In this document: positions 42,626 through 55,045 of the stretch, piece by piece
Position numbering within the stretch: the first letter of the stretch is position 1
Layout: every line of letters starts with the position of its first letter
NCBI RefSeq assembly: GCF_009017415.1
Contig: NC_092405.1
Location: forward strand, 434,001-498,000
Length of the DNA: 64,000 bases
Source of the DNA: Aspergillus flavus
Taxonomy: Eukaryota; Ascomycota; Eurotiomycetes; Eurotiales; Aspergillaceae
Reading direction: 5' to 3'
The notes under the pieces: generated by a model
The model's database searches: none
Told to the model about the DNA's origin: nothing
Seen by the model: the letters and a program-made list of their open reading frames with translations, nothing else
Position numbers and translations under genes: made by a program

Positions 42626-45600
42626 ATTGTTATGTTGATTTGTATATAGATGTATATACGTATGTATCGATAAATAGTACAGTTGGAGTGGTGGATGGAC
42701 CGAAGTATATAGGAGTCGAACTCTCGTACTGTGGCAGGCTGATGTGATTGATGGATAGAAACCGCAAGTAGGGAGCGATCAGGACCAGGCTTTATATCTA
42801 CAGGCTGCTGTGTACTGGGCATCAATCACATAACATCACACCCGAGCCAACCGAAGGGCTGCATACTTTTGCGTCAGAGTTCTCGAATCGTGGCGGCGGC
42901 CGCTATCGAGGATCCACGGTGGGAAGCTCCATTGAATTTTATTTTTCTCCCTGTCGAAAGGGAGGGTAGACACCAAAAGAGGAGACGGAAAAAAGAAAAA
43001 AAAAGAAAGAAAGAAAAATAGAATTACCTAGTATGGAAGTGCTACCTGGCAGCTGTTGTTTTCCCCAGATGCGTCATAATTTCCTCTACATGAAGTAAAC
43101 TTTTGGCGAATGGTTATCACGAAATGGACCAAAAACCAGACCACGGTTGATCCACAGATCATGTTCGCCAATCAGAGACCTTGTTGATTTAGTGACACCG
43201 ACGGATTTGGCCAACAACATAGGACTCGCAGCTGATCCATGTCTGGGCAATACCTCTCGAGGTCGCCCATCTGCACCCTGGCATCACATACGCAGGGAGG
43301 ATCATCAGCATCACCGGAGGGGGTGGAGATTAGGGAGTCGGATACACGGGCCCCAGTGGACAAGGATCTGCAGAACGCAGAAAACCAGAGCAAAGGGGGG
43401 GGGCCGGGCATCAGTCCATGGTTCGGGAGGGGAGTCGTTGCATGACTTTTTGGCAGTCCAGTTTTCATAGTATAACTTCAAAAGGAATGGTCTCGTTTGC
43501 GGGTGGACTGAGCCAGTCGGCATCCCGCGGAATGCACATGTTGAGTCAATGGAGACACGCCCAGCTTAGATAATATATGAGGTAAAAAGTCCGGTAAGAC
43601 AAGGAAAGTCAAATGGATTAGACTTAGCGAGAAATTCAAAAGGGTCAAAAGGTTGAGGTTGTTGTAGACTTTCATCTTGTCAGGTTATCCACTAATCCCG
43701 TCCGGGTTTAGTATGAAGAGCAAGTCAAGGCAGATGACCCTCCCGTGATTCTCGGTCTCGATGTGTCGATTTCGGATCTTCGGTTTCTCTTCTCTTCCAT
43801 TCCATCAAATAACTAACTTGAGTCTTGTTTGCTATGACTAAACCTCAAACTTCACGTCCAACGTCAAGTCCGAATTATGGCCGATCTGCAAACACTCTGA
43901 ATTTTTCCTCCGGGACGTGCACGGTGTGACTATCTATGTTGATGATCCTCATGCAGGAATGTCTATCTTCCAAGCTGGAAGGACCACGATAATCAGAACG
44001 AAGAGTCATGCATTACACAACCAATGCACCCCGCACAACATATGATAAGAGCGGTGGACTATAGGGTGGAATTGTGTACGGCACTGTAGTCCATCCTCAA
44101 GAATAGAATGGAATCTTTCCTTTTCCCTTCGGCTCCCCTCATGAGGTGGTTTAGTTACCCACCCTCAGCTCTAACTGACCAATATGTACTTAGTACATGA
44201 TCATGTCACCTCATGGCCGAATTTCCTACGAACTACACGGCCCAACCAAGATAATCTTCCTCGTTCCAAAGGATTGCTGGAGTACCTCACAAGGATCGTC
44301 GCCTTGCCAAGGTTAACCGAAAAACCAGGACATCTGACTTGGCCCTGGTCATGGTCTGGTCTGGCCGCTGGCCGTCCAGATCCCGATTTCTCAATCCCTC
44401 CGTGCTATCGAACAGAAAGTCGCAAACAAATCGGATTCTAAGACCGTAACCACGCCACACGCCCAATGCGTCATAGAAAACCCACCCAACAACAGGTTTA
44501 CCAGACAGGAGCTATTGAAGCTTCGAGCGCTAAACGGCTCCTGAAGATCGGCACCGGTCGATGCGCCAATGTTCACTAGTAGCAAAGTCTACCCATGCTC
44601 AGTTTTTAGTCATGACAGAGTACTTAGTACGGAGTATACCTCCTCTACCCCCTCGAAAGCAATCATGTGTACAGCCCAAGTCGGAACGGTCGGCACCCCC
44701 ATCCTTGCTCGAGTAATTTCCTCCGAGGAGATGGAGAAAAAGAAGACCTCTGCGATTCGGACTCAGACCCACAAGGCTGAAGGATATTCTTTTTCGTGCC
44801 GGGTTAACCCACTTTGTTATCAAATCCACTGCACTCAATTATCATCGTGACTAAGAATCCCATTTCTATTGTCCCCGGCGCTGCTCTAGACTTTTCTCTT
44901 GATGCATGTATGGGATTGTGAGTTGTCGGGTTGCCTTCTATGACGTCTTTTTTTTTTTTTCCCCTTGTCGCCTTTCACTTTTCTTTTTTACCTCTTTGTC
45001 TAAGTATCACTAATATCAATCTTTCTTTGTGCTGGTCCAACTGTACCAGGTGATCTGAAGCATCGCTGCCTGAGGCTGTACTATGTACATCCTGTCAGTT
45101 CGATCATCCCGTCCTCCCTTTTTGTGTTCCTATTCGGCCAATTTTATTTTCGTTTCAATTTTTACTCTTTATTTATTTCCCCCCTCTTAAACCATATTGT
45201 ATATCCCAACCAAAAAAAAACAACTTCGTCCTCCTTACATCGCAAAACATATTCCCCCGACTAAATTACCCGATAAATGAAAGTCATCAAAACAAAATTC
45301 AAGACAGACACATTTACTAAATTCAATCCAAGATTATATCTACCAAGAGCTTGACTGACCATGTAGTCCTTACTCTTTGTCTCATTACTATATCAAGGGA
45401 GTAGACGTAAGGAGACTATGATAGATGAAGGGATGATGTCTCTCTTAAACGAGAGGGATATGACATGTCCATTATAATCCCAGATTGACATATCCCTTGT
45501 GGGGTTTCGGTTGATTGGGATATGGGGTAATTTCACCTGGGGATTTTATATATGTAAGGAGATTTGTTTTCAGCTTTAGTATATCGAGTTTTTTGAATGG

Positions 45601-46013
45601 GATGGATGGCGGCATATCCATGGATAGCCGTGCTGCTTATGGTGAAATCGGACGAATATGAATATGAATAAAGCTAATTGGCATTGAAATGAATATCACA
45701 AGTCAACCGCTCCGATTAATTCGTATCTGTACATGTTATTTGTTTTCCCTGCGCCAGACTCCTGGGTTTTCTTCACGGAACCAATTTCCTTTTGTGCCTC
45801 GCGCCATGGATTCCCAAGGTCGTTATACGAGCTCTCCAGCCAATGGTGCGACGTACTTGCTGTCAGATGATGGGGTTATTCTTGTGCCGAACGCCAATCA
45901 ACTGGGCCCGTTCCCTGGCATATACTTATCAACTGTTGGAGGTATTGTCATTGTAGAACACGACAATGTGATCGTAAGACTAGGTTTTTATATTTCCTAT
46001 CTTGTCGACGTGT
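42626..46013. other. Long 3.4-kb gene-poor region
   Basis: The left end must hold the MARVEL gene promoter. Low-complexity stretches occur near 42989-43019 (A/G-rich), 44945-45000 and 45110-45190 (T/C-rich). Reading frames at 43147-43470, 44569-44850 and 45689-46027 have no recognisable family or splice pattern. A non-coding RNA or fast-evolving gene cannot be excluded. Confidence 0.5.
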
Positions 46014-48519
46014 TTACCACGTGGTGACGTTCCCCAGATCATGTTCCTAGGACTTGGTTAGCTAATGTAATGTACTCGAGGTAGTATTAGTAGACCGGTG
46101 TAGAACGTACCTTGAGGTATTCGCTGCCCTTCTCGAGGTACTCCTGTCGCGTAATAGATGACTTCGCCAGGTCGGCACCAGAAGCCCACTGCGCAGCTCC
46201 TTTCCAGGCATCGAGAACGGGATCTTTGGCACGACGCACGTTGAGCTCGGCGTCAAGAGGCAGGAACGCCCGGAATTCGTTGCGGAAGCGCTCGTCGAAG
46301 TTTTGGAAGAGTGTATTACCACCGGTCATGAATACATCGCGCAGCAACCGAGACTGGTCCTCCGGGTTTATGAATCGTTGGTTGACGATGTCCGCGGCAA
46401 TCTCGACCAAGCCGGCCTGGTCAACACCTGCGATGGACGGCTTGAACACAACCTCGGGCACTCGGATCCGCTCGACATTCAGGTGCAACTGATGAGCTTC
46501 CCGCTGACTTTCCGGGTCGAATGGCCAAGGCCCCCGCAGGAATACATGGACAAGGCTCTTGGTCCAGTCTGACTGTGCAGCAAGAGTGTGGTTCTCTGTG
46601 AATTCAGGGTCGTGTTCGAGAAGCTCCTTTTCGACGACATCGAGCATTCCGCCGAGGTCCTCTTCCTCTTCTTCGTCACTCTGCTCCCCGGCCACGGTAC
46701 GGTAGACACCCCAGTCTTCGTCGTTCGCACCGAAGTCGTCGTCATCGCCACCGCGTCTTCGCTTCTTGGGGCCATCCGCAGCGAGGTTGGCAAGGGTCTT
46801 CATGCGCATCTGACTAGCTAACGATTTGCGGTTACCGAGGTCTGCCTTTAACCTGTCACGTTCTTTGATTCTTTGCAAGATGTTCTATTGAGCAGTTAGC
46901 AGCAGTATCATAAGTTTCTCGTCGTGCATCCCTACCTGTCGGTTAGTCCTGCGCTCAGAGAGCCAGCCCTCAAAGTCGTTCTCGCGCTTTTCCCGGTCAA
47001 GGCGTTCTTCTTCTTCCCGGCGGGCCTTCTCCCGTTCCTTCTCTGCCTTCGCGCGCTGTCGGGCCTCGACATTGGATTTCATAAGTCGCTGATGGCGCTT
47101 CTCCTTCAGACCGGCCTCGTCCAGTTCCTCGTCCGGTACATCCAATAATGGGAACGACATTTCCTCGGCCGGCTCTTCGCTCTCTTCAACCCCGAGGTCC
47201 CTATTCCTAGATCGCTTGATAGACCGTTCTAAATCGCGGATAATCCGTTCGAGGTGTGCTTCGTCTTTCAGGTCCTCAGCCTCCAAGATGCGCCTCGCCT
47301 CCTTCTTTGTCTCTGTTTGTAGACCGTTTTGGAGATCCTTGTAATATTCGAGCTCCTGCTCTTTCTTCATGAGCTTTTCCAGCCGCATCTTGGCTGCCTG
47401 CTCCTGCAGTCGACGTCCGCTCTCTTTCTTGCGCTCTGCTATCCGGGCCAGTTCTTCCTCAGATTTCTCTGGCACAACATGCTCCGTAAATGGATATTGA
47501 ACAACAAGATCCCTATCTTCAAGGCCCGTCCAATCCAAGTATTTGCTCAGTTCCTGATCGTAGTCCTTCGACACGTAGCAATGCTTATGGACCAGATCTT
47601 CCATCTGGCTTTCGGTCATTCTGGCGGGGAAGGTCGGGTACTTCAGTCTCATCAGTTTCAGTAGGTACTCCGACGCATGCATTCCACCCCAGTTGAGCCG
47701 CGAACAGTTCGAAAGTAGGGCCTTATTATTTAGTACAGGTATGACATGCGTTGATGTATGGGACGAGGAGATAATTAAGCCGTCGGTTCCACGATTGTAT
47801 CGGTAGGAAAACAGGGAGTCGATTCCATAAGCGACTGAAGGCGCAGAGTAGCACTCGAATAGGATTTCGTTCATCACTAGAAAGGTGTCAGCGGGAACGA
47901 TATCATGGCGGGATAAGTAGAAGTATCCAACTCACTCTTTCTGGGGTAGTTGAGATTCGCAATCGGTTCGGTCATGACTATAGGTCTGTCGACGCCACCA
48001 TTGGCTCCGTCGACCCCCAACTTAAGGAATAGATAGTCTAGCACCCCTTCCATCACATCCCAGTTACCGACAACGCTGCTACCAGGGTCAAACGCATAGC
48101 GCAGCTGGCCGCGCGTAGTGGCATCGACGTAGGCATCATATCCGATAAACTGACACGCTTTATTGAGTTTCCGGTCGCGGTACCGGCTCATCACCGGGGG
48201 GAGGATGAATCGGGGGTTCTTGTCGAATGACCACCCGGCTTTGACCAAATTTGAGCCTGTCAAAGAAACCAAAGTATCAGCATGTGTAGATAAGCTGGGA
48301 ACTAGAAGTGCAGGCCAACGCACCATTGTCAATCACGATAGCGCTTGTGTCGGGCTTTGACCTGCTCCGCTGATAGCCATCTGGCTGTGGGGCGTGGTAG
48401 CCTTTGAAAGGAGGCTCTTGAGCATTATAGACCTTCGGAGGTGGTTTCGCGGTACTCTTCTCAGTCGAGTTGATCGCGAAGCGGCCAGGGAGAACCGCTT
48501 GCACGGATGTGATAGTCAT
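46014..48519 (-). CDS. ARP5: Actin-related protein 5 (INO80 complex), five exons
   Basis: Exons in transcription order are 48324-48519, 47936-48256, 46936-47876, 46111-46884 and 46014-46046, all GT-AG and in phase, giving 754 residues. The actin fold begins with AIVIDNGSNLVKAGWSF (phosphate loop 1) and has VMTEPIANLNYPRK, ILFECYSAPSVAYGID and MTGGNTLFQNFDERF. A long, charged, coiled-coil insertion (from about KSEEELARIAERKK to MKTLANLAADG) splits the fold, as in known Arp5. The last 33-nt exon supplies the conserved EHDLGN ending. Arp5 couples the INO80 ATPase to nucleosomes and pairs with Ies6, whose gene lies 1.3 kb upstream. Confidence 0.96.
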
Positions 48520-49001
48520 GGCGACGTGGAGGTGGGATCAACCAGGAGCAACGTTAGAGCTTCTGGGGATACGGTTCACCGCATTGCAGGTTGTTGCGGG
48601 CAGATCAATGGTGAGGTTTCAGAGGAGGAGTGATCTGCAATTGATTGGGGTATCAAAGTCGGTTTAGAGAGTATTGGCGACACTGCCCCAGGATGGAAGA
48701 ATGTGAAGCTTAAAATCCCCGGTTCTGAACGGCGGCGGCGCAGTGGACGGAAGAGCCACTGTCGGTCTTTGTATGGTGCCAAGACATCAATCTCACTATG
48801 TTTCTGCAGGTCTACTCCGTCCATCCAAATTGTGTAAAGAGAAGAAAAAAGAAATTTCTGAATATATTGTCTCAAATAAAAGCTTATAATAAATTCAATC
48901 CCAGTGGCCTTCCTTCCCAACATTTACTCCTTGTGGTATCTCATGTCTTTATCATGATTGATCTCATATCCCATCATGTGTACTAAAAACGCATTGAACA
49001 A
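48520..49001. promoter_or_regulatory. ARP5 promoter and DAD4 3' region
   Basis: 482 bp with no supported gene. Both flanking genes are on the minus strand, so it holds the DAD4 3' UTR and ARP5 promoter. Confidence 0.5.
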
Positions 49002-49434
49002 TCACTCGCCTTGCGACGGCTCTTTCAAGTTCTCGGTAGCTAGTCCTGTCAGTCGGAGTCTATGATATAGCGAAAAGGAATAAATACCTTCCAAATGAAA
49101 TAGCACGTTAGACTGGTAGTTCTTGAACATTTGCGCCACCAGCTCCACGTTCATGTTTTGAATATTGACCTCCTGTGATATATTCTTTAGCAAAGTCTCA
49201 GGACCATAGGAAAGATTGACATACCTGGAGGCTCTTGTTCATGACCATGATGGCCTCATTTAGTTTCTCCTGTCCAGGTATCAGTATTGATTTTACATGG
49301 TCACAAGTAACATACAACATTGTTGATGATTCTTGAGAGAATCACTGCCTGCTGGTGCTCGTGTGGGCTCTCCTACAGAGTCCACATCAGTGCCGTCCCT
49401 ATCTCTATAGATCCACATTCAATAAACCTACCAT
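49002..49434 (-). CDS. DAD4: DASH complex subunit Dad4, five small exons
   Basis: Exons in transcription order are 49432-49434 (the ATG alone), 49316-49372, 49225-49269, 49088-49172 and 49002-49039, giving 75 residues; yeast Dad4 is 72. The product begins [20 protein letters not shown] and includes the highly conserved [19 protein letters not shown] core and FHLEATENLK end. For the last intron I chose the TAG acceptor at 49040-49042 because it restores FHLEATENL; an upstream CAG would insert a Gly-Leu. DASH/Dam1 rings link kinetochores to microtubules. Coding sequence makes up only about half of the gene. It sits between ARP5 and IES6. Confidence 0.93.
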
Positions 49435-49830
49435 TATTCTTAGTATTGACTAGATAGTGTTAGGAATAGAGTGCTGGTCTGGTGTTTGTTTGTGCTCGCC
49501 CATCAATACTGCCCAATGCGGTGCATCACGTGGCTTAGAGTTCTCAGAGTAAATTGAGCCAAATCTGAGGCTTTATACTTAACTAGCTTTTTTATTTCAA
49601 GCTCTATTAATCTTAATATTACTATACTGTTTGCAATACTATTCAAACACCCAACTTCTCTGCTATATAAGTGCTGTGTCCTGATACCAGTATAGACCAA
49701 TCCGTATTGAGGCCCTCCACTTCAGACCATCTCCCAGCTTCACGATCTACCTTTCCGCACCAGCAATTTGGCATCTAACCTCCCGCCACCAAAACCAACT
49801 ATCTAAGAAAGAACAGACAATCCAACCACT
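49435..49830. promoter_or_regulatory. Divergent DAD4/IES6 promoter
   Basis: 396 bp between two divergent starts. No gene is seen. The IES6-proximal part is rich in short C/A/T tracts typical of fungal 5' UTRs. Confidence 0.6.
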
Positions 49831-50397
49831 ATGGCACCTCCTACTCCCGCCGAAAATGAAAGCCACCAACTACTCCTCAATCAACTCGACATCGCACAGG
49901 TCCCGCGCCCCTTCCGCAACCCCCATTGGAAGCCCTCCCAACGGCGCAACAAGAACGTCAAGCAACTGATCTCCGAGAGCTCCCGGAAAGAAGCCTCCCA
50001 GATGGCCACACAAGCCAACTCCGGCGCGACCACGCCTCTCGTGGCCACCACCTCTGCCAGTACAGACGGCAGCCAGACGCCCGCAGACGGGGGTCAGCGC
50101 ACGAACATCGCGCAAGCAGCGCAGAACCTCTCCACGCTTGTCCTGGAGAAGAACGCACGGGCAATGTACTCGTCAGGGCCGGCGGTGACGTATACGAATA
50201 TCGAGTCGGCGCCGTCGCTGCACCCCTCGCAGCAGACGAGGTATTGCGATATCACGGGGTTGCCAGCTCCGTACACGGATCCCAAGACCCGGCTGAGGTA
50301 TCATGATAAGGAGGTCTTTGGGGTGGTCCGGTCTCTGGCGCAGGGTGTGCCTGAAAGTTACCTTGAGTTGAGGGCAGCGCATGTGGTCCTTAAGTAA
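49831..50397 (+). CDS. IES6: INO80 subunit Ies6 (YL1 C-terminal domain)
   Basis: Single exon, 188 residues. The N-terminal QVPRPFRNPHWKPSQRRNKN and the C-terminal YL1-C domain (RYCDITGLPAPYTDPKTRLR, then VPESYLELRAAHVVLK) are diagnostic of Ies6/INO80C. A Ser/Thr/Ala-rich linker of about 60 residues lies between them. Ies6 binds Arp5 and is needed for nucleosome sliding by INO80. Its gene is divergent from DAD4, and ARP5 lies just beyond. No intron is needed; the stop falls right after the VVLK ending expected for the family. Confidence 0.95.
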   Translation: MAPPTPAENESHQLLLNQLDIAQVPRPFRNPHWKPSQRRNKNVKQLISESSRKEASQMATQANSGATTPLVATTSASTDGSQTPADGGQRTNIAQAAQNLSTLVLEKNARAMYSSGPAVTYTNIESAPSLHPSQQTRYCDITGLPAPYTDPKTRLRYHDKEVFGVVRSLAQGVPESYLELRAAHVVLK

Positions 50398-51511
50398 TGG
50401 GCGTTGGAGATTGCGTATAGGAAGTGATGATTTACGTGAACTTGTTTCGCAGGGAGGTGAGCTACGATGGCTGAACTATTTAGTTTGGATATGGAAAAAG
50501 CTAATACATTGCAGATACTATGCTATGATTTGGTCTACCATGTAGAATGTCCGGCCATCACAGTCAAGCCCTTTCCACCCACCATGCCCCTTTCGAGACA
50601 GGTTCAAAGAAAGCGCTCCGGCTTAATCGTGACCTTTATATTAGAGTCATTCTTCGCCTCGTGCTAGTTGCACTCGACTAATACCGACGCCCCACAATCA
50701 AGAGCGTCAGTTACAGCATCCAGGGACGCTGTCGCCGCGGCGTATGAGGGAGCCAGAAGGCTGGCAAGGAAGGGAGGTTCAAAGAGATCCAGAGTATCTA
50801 GATGTGATTACACAAATATAGACCAGTTCCAGTCCAATTCAAAGCTGCTGTTGTACATTGTCATCATTCATCAAATGACACCTGGATAATACCAGAACTG
50901 CACAATGTAAAGCCAACAACACTGTTCACGCAGTATCATTACATTGGCTCAACATATAATGGCAACATTGGACACATCGAACGACCGTACGTCATCCAAT
51001 GCCAGATATCAATAACAATCAAGAAGCTAGCACAACCGAGACGAAAAATGTGCGGTTAAAACGCACTCCGAGCTAGCACTTACACCGCCTCCCCAAACCG
51101 CCTAGCCCCAGCCTAAGACGAAAGGGGAGACGTGGCAGAAAAGGAAAAGCAAATCAATCGCCATTGTCAATCTAAATAACGATCAATATCTATAGTTACT
51201 TTCTCACCTCTATTAATGAATAACGACCCTTCAACGCGACTGAACCCTGTTCCAATTCTACAACCCCGTCCAAAAGAAATACCCCGTGTGGTCCAGCTTG
51301 CGACCCCAATCCCACTCCAAACGGACCAATACAATATCTTATCGCGCACTTAACTTTTCGACCATCCGGAACCTGACCTCTCTACTCTGTACCTTCGTCC
51401 ACAATATCACGAAACAATTGCGTCCCCACAAGCGCATGAACACACTTCCCTACGCTATATAGCAAATCGCACGCTTCTCCTCTTACCTATAATCTGAATC
51501 AACAGTCCAAA
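50398..51511. other. Spacer between IES6 and GOT1
   Basis: About 1.1 kb without a recognised gene. The short frames at 50467-50889 lack family support. The right part is C/T-rich and probably belongs to the GOT1 promoter and 5' UTR. Confidence 0.5.
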
Positions 51512-51713
51512 ATGCCTACAATGTGGCTCTCAGATAACCAAAGTAAGACAAGATCACGCGCACAAAAACACCGTCCACAGTCTAACATGATATACAGAAA
51601 TTGGGGTTATCTTCTGCTCAGGAGGTATGTGACAAGCATCATATACTCATTCACATTGCCGCGCAACTCTATATACACCGTCAAATGCCCGGGAAAAACA
51701 CCCACGCTGGAAC

Positions 51714-51746
<33 letters not shown>

Positions 51747-52261
51747 GAGCACCAATTGACATATGTCCAAAACAGGAGCCCTCTTCCTCTTCGGCGGCGT
51801 CCTTCTCTTCTTCGATCGCTCGCTGTACGTCTTCCATTGCTATAATTAAATCAAACCCCTAAGGCTAACAATACATCCCCACAAACAGCCTCGCAATGGG
51901 AAATGTACATCTCCCCCCAACCCTAATCCTACCTCAACCAAACTAACGAAAATAAAACAAACAGATCCTCTTTCTAATCGGCCTAACGCTCATAATCGGC
52001 GTCCAAAAGACCCTAGCCTTCTTCAGCCGACGCCAAAAACTAAAAGGCACGGCCGCGTTCACCGCGGGCATCCTCCTCATCCTCCTCCGCTGGCCGCTTA
52101 CAGGCTTCCTAATCGAGCTATACGGGTTGTTTATCCTCTTTGGCGATTTCCTGATCACGATTGGGCAGTTTGCGGGCAATATTCCGGTTGTAGGGCCGTA
52201 TTTGCAGAAGGGGTTGGAGGTTCTGGCTGGAGGGAGGAGTAATGCTGAGCTGCCTGTTTAG
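51512..52261 (+). CDS. GOT1: Got1 Golgi transport protein, five exons
   Basis: Exons are 51512-51542, 51598-51624, 51776-51824, 51889-51904 and 51965-52261, giving 139 residues, the family length. Three early exons are only 27, 49 and 16 nt. The protein starts MPTMWLSDNQKIGVIFCSGG and has four hydrophobic segments: ALFLFGGVLLFF, NILFLIGLTLIIGV, TAGILLILLRWPLTGFLIE and YGLFILFGDFLIT. GPYLQKGLEVLAG near the end is also typical. Got1 is an ER/Golgi membrane protein that supports vesicle traffic to the Golgi. Intron 2 (51625-51775) contains a poly(A) run of 29 A, which might affect splicing or length polymorphism. Confidence 0.95.
51717..51745. repeat. Poly(A) run inside GOT1 intron 2
   Basis: A run of about 29 A in the 151-nt intron, ending 30 nt before the CAG acceptor. 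Confidence 0.95.
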
Positions 52262-54261
52262 AAGGGGAGTTTCTTTCTTCTAATAGGGGTGGAGCTAGCG
52301 CCGCAGTTTTTATAAATGGATGGAATAGTATGTGTGACTTGAGCTACAGTACAACAGATTGTTCTTTAGTCTAACCACTTACGCTGCAGGGTTCAAGAAA
52401 GAGACAGTAAAAGCCTGAATCAGGTTGCCACCGCTGGTTCTCATTCCTGGCCAGAGTGCAAGGGGATTTTCCCGAGGGCTGGATGCTTCAGGCAACACTA
52501 GTATAGTATTTGGAGACGTGGACTTGTGACAGCAATGTCTCTTGACGCCTATCCAGCAGCATGCACCATCTTATTCATGATCAACGAAAAAATAATTAAT
52601 TACAATTCTGGCATTTCCAAATGCATCATCCCATCAATCTAACCCTAGCACAGTACTTTTTTCCCTGTTAAACAGAGAAAAGCACACCAATCCCATAAAA
52701 AAGAAACAAGTAATTCAACTCCACTGATTTGTCGTCACTAACATCGACATTATCAGCAATATTGGCATCGATATTGTCTTCGACATTGTCATCCATGTTA
52801 TCATTGCCATTAACATCAACATTATCCCCATTCTTGCTTTTGTCAAAGGAAGCGACATTTCGCATCTCGATCTTGAATTGACAACAGCACGGAAACACCG
52901 TTTTAACGAACAACTCTGTACCAAGGTCTGGCTATACAATTTCTATGTTAGTATAGACCAAAACGCCAATGGCGTCAAGGCCGCGCCTTGAACACCTTAT
53001 CCCCAACATATTTCACATACTCGGTTTTCCGACTCTAATTCCTGTCTGGTGTCTGGCGTATAGACACCAACGTGCGCCATACCTAGATAGAAGTCATAAT
53101 TGTTAGCCATAGAAGAAGTTATAGTCAATAGACTAAGAAAGCATATACGTACTTTCTTTTCGCGCGAATATAACATACTGCACACCATGAGACGAATCCC
53201 CCCCAAAGGACCTTTGGTAAGACCAGTTCCTAATACTGGTAAGGTGTATTGGTACAGTACTTCATACCAGTACTGTTAGTGGATTGGTTTGCCACTTTGT
53301 GGTATTTAATCTGTCAGTTAGTGATTTATTTTTTTAGTCATAGTAATGATATTATTTTGTCGTCTAGTGATATTGTGCATTTACTGAGTAAAGGATATGT
53401 GTCTGGGTCTGGATATTGGAGTATTATCTTCATCTCATATGAAAGATCAACCCTGAGAAGGAAGAGAAAGCCAAAGAGTCTGAGATAGAGTATGTCATTT
53501 GGTCTCGTTTGTATAGCTAGATGTTCAGTAGTTAGGTTCTAACCTGTATATTTGTATTCTAAAAATTCTATTCACGGGCGATCTACAATGTAGTATTAAC
53601 TCAGGTTGTCATTCAGTGAAGTTGATACGGATATTTACTCCTAGTGTGGTTCTAGAAAAAGTTGTGAATCTGAGTCTTCTTTGACTGTGTGAAGTACCTG
53701 TGTAAGTCTTGATATGGGACTTTTGTGTCCTGTAGCAGCAAGAACGGTGTCTATTCTTGACATAAATCTGTGACATACTGCCCGTAAGCAGCTCGGATTG
53801 GATCATTGCCAATCAGTATATAGATAGAGTCACGTAAATCCTGATATACTATATCTTCCTCTTATCTAGTTTCCAGGGGTCACTGCTCTCCAGATCTAAC
53901 TCAGGCGTGTACATTATGCAAGAGTGTATATTAGGCGAATAAGCACCCATGTTCGTCATACTTGTACAGATAACGAGAAACCTAGTTCTACACATCAGAT
54001 CTCACAAACCACTATACCCTTGCCTATCGGCAACTTATCCATGAGACAGGAAATTGGAAATCTTTTTGCGTACTAGATCAGGACCTATGGCACATATCTA
54101 CGAACGATGCTCAATATCGAACGGCGAACATATAACAGGAATAAAAGGGGTAGGGAGTAATAGTAGAAATGAAGAGGACCCGCCAGTAAATCGATTCAAA
54201 GCAGACACGGTCCTTTTCCGCAAGTTAAGAAGACACATTCATTGCATTTCCACACCGCCGT
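52262..54261. other. Two-kb AT-rich spacer
   Basis: Between the GOT1 stop and the profilin stop. It holds the 12-bp repeat array at 52731-52826. No other gene is supported, and the AT-rich part (53,200-54,000) could be decayed mobile DNA. Confidence 0.5.
52731..52826. repeat. Degenerate 12-bp tandem repeat (eight units)
   Basis: Units follow ATCRAYATTRTC with changes, for example at 52743-52754, 52767-52778 and 52815-52826. On the minus strand they lie inside an 81-residue frame (52668-52913) and encode an Asp/Asn-rich repeat (DNVDVNGNDNMDD-like). I do not recognise a gene here; it may be a minisatellite. Confidence 0.75.
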
Positions 54262-55045
54262 CTACTGGTGAGGGTTGATGATGTAGTCAGCGATTTTCTC
54301 GACAGCGGCTGAGGCGTTGGTGGTCTGGACATTCTCGCCGTGGTGGGCAACCAGGACGCAGGACGGGGTCTTCACAACGATAATCCCCTCCTTGCCCTAA
54401 TAGAAAATTAGCATGTTTTCAATATGGAGACTCCGGTCAAGTCTCTAGTATGCAAGCGGGCGTTGTACCTTCTTTCCGTATAGACTGCGGTCGTCGGCCT
54501 TGATAGCGACGAACTTCTCTCCGCCGACCTTGATACCATTGGCCATCGCCACGTTACTTTGAGCGAAGGCGGCAGCGAGGCCTTGGAGCTCTTCAGCGCT
54601 GATCTGTGACGATCGTTAGTGGTTGTTTATTGGAATCCCGCCGGACACGGAGCCGACGGAGGGTCCAGAGTCATGGAATTCAGTGGTCGCATACCGAGAA
54701 GCCGGAAGATTTAGCCTCGATGCCGGAAAGGTTGTAGCTCAGAACGGCAGCCTTGTCAAATAGGCCAGATCCCATCAAGCTGTATGTTTGTGGTCAGCAT
54801 ACAAGACCGGCAAACTGAACGGTGGAAAGCTGTCGGGCAGAGCTTCGGATAGCGGAAGTGGGGTAATAGGAGAAAGCCTTAGGGGATGTATTGTACCTGG
54901 AATCGACATATCCTGTGAACAGAGACACAGAACTGTTAGCTACATCGTTCTATGAAGATGCTTGCTCGGAAAGCGCAAGCACTAGTCAGCGGAAAGGGAC
55001 GGTCACTTCAATCGTACCTTGCCAAACAGCAGAGTGCCCACTCAT
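54262..55045 (-). CDS. PFY1: Profilin, five exons
   Basis: Exons in transcription order are 55018-55045, 54897-54912 (16 nt), 54695-54779, 54469-54603 and 54262-54396. All junctions are in phase, giving 132 residues, the normal profilin length. The N-terminus is MSGHSAVWQGYVDSSLMGSG; the W and Y contribute to the poly-proline site. The actin-binding C-terminal half includes GIIVVKTPSCVLVAHHGENV and ends in KIADYIINPHQ. Profilin delivers ATP-actin to formins. The gene is too broken by introns to appear as a single reading frame. Its promoter lies to the right (55046 onward). Confidence 0.96.

Noticed and set aside
43147..43470. Overlapping frames on both strands
   Set aside because: Neither has family features or splice support, and similar-length frames on both strands suggest chance.
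45689..46027. 112-residue plus-strand frame with a natural-looking middle part
   Set aside because: Overlaps the last exon of ARP5, has no recognisable family, and its end is antisense to real coding sequence.
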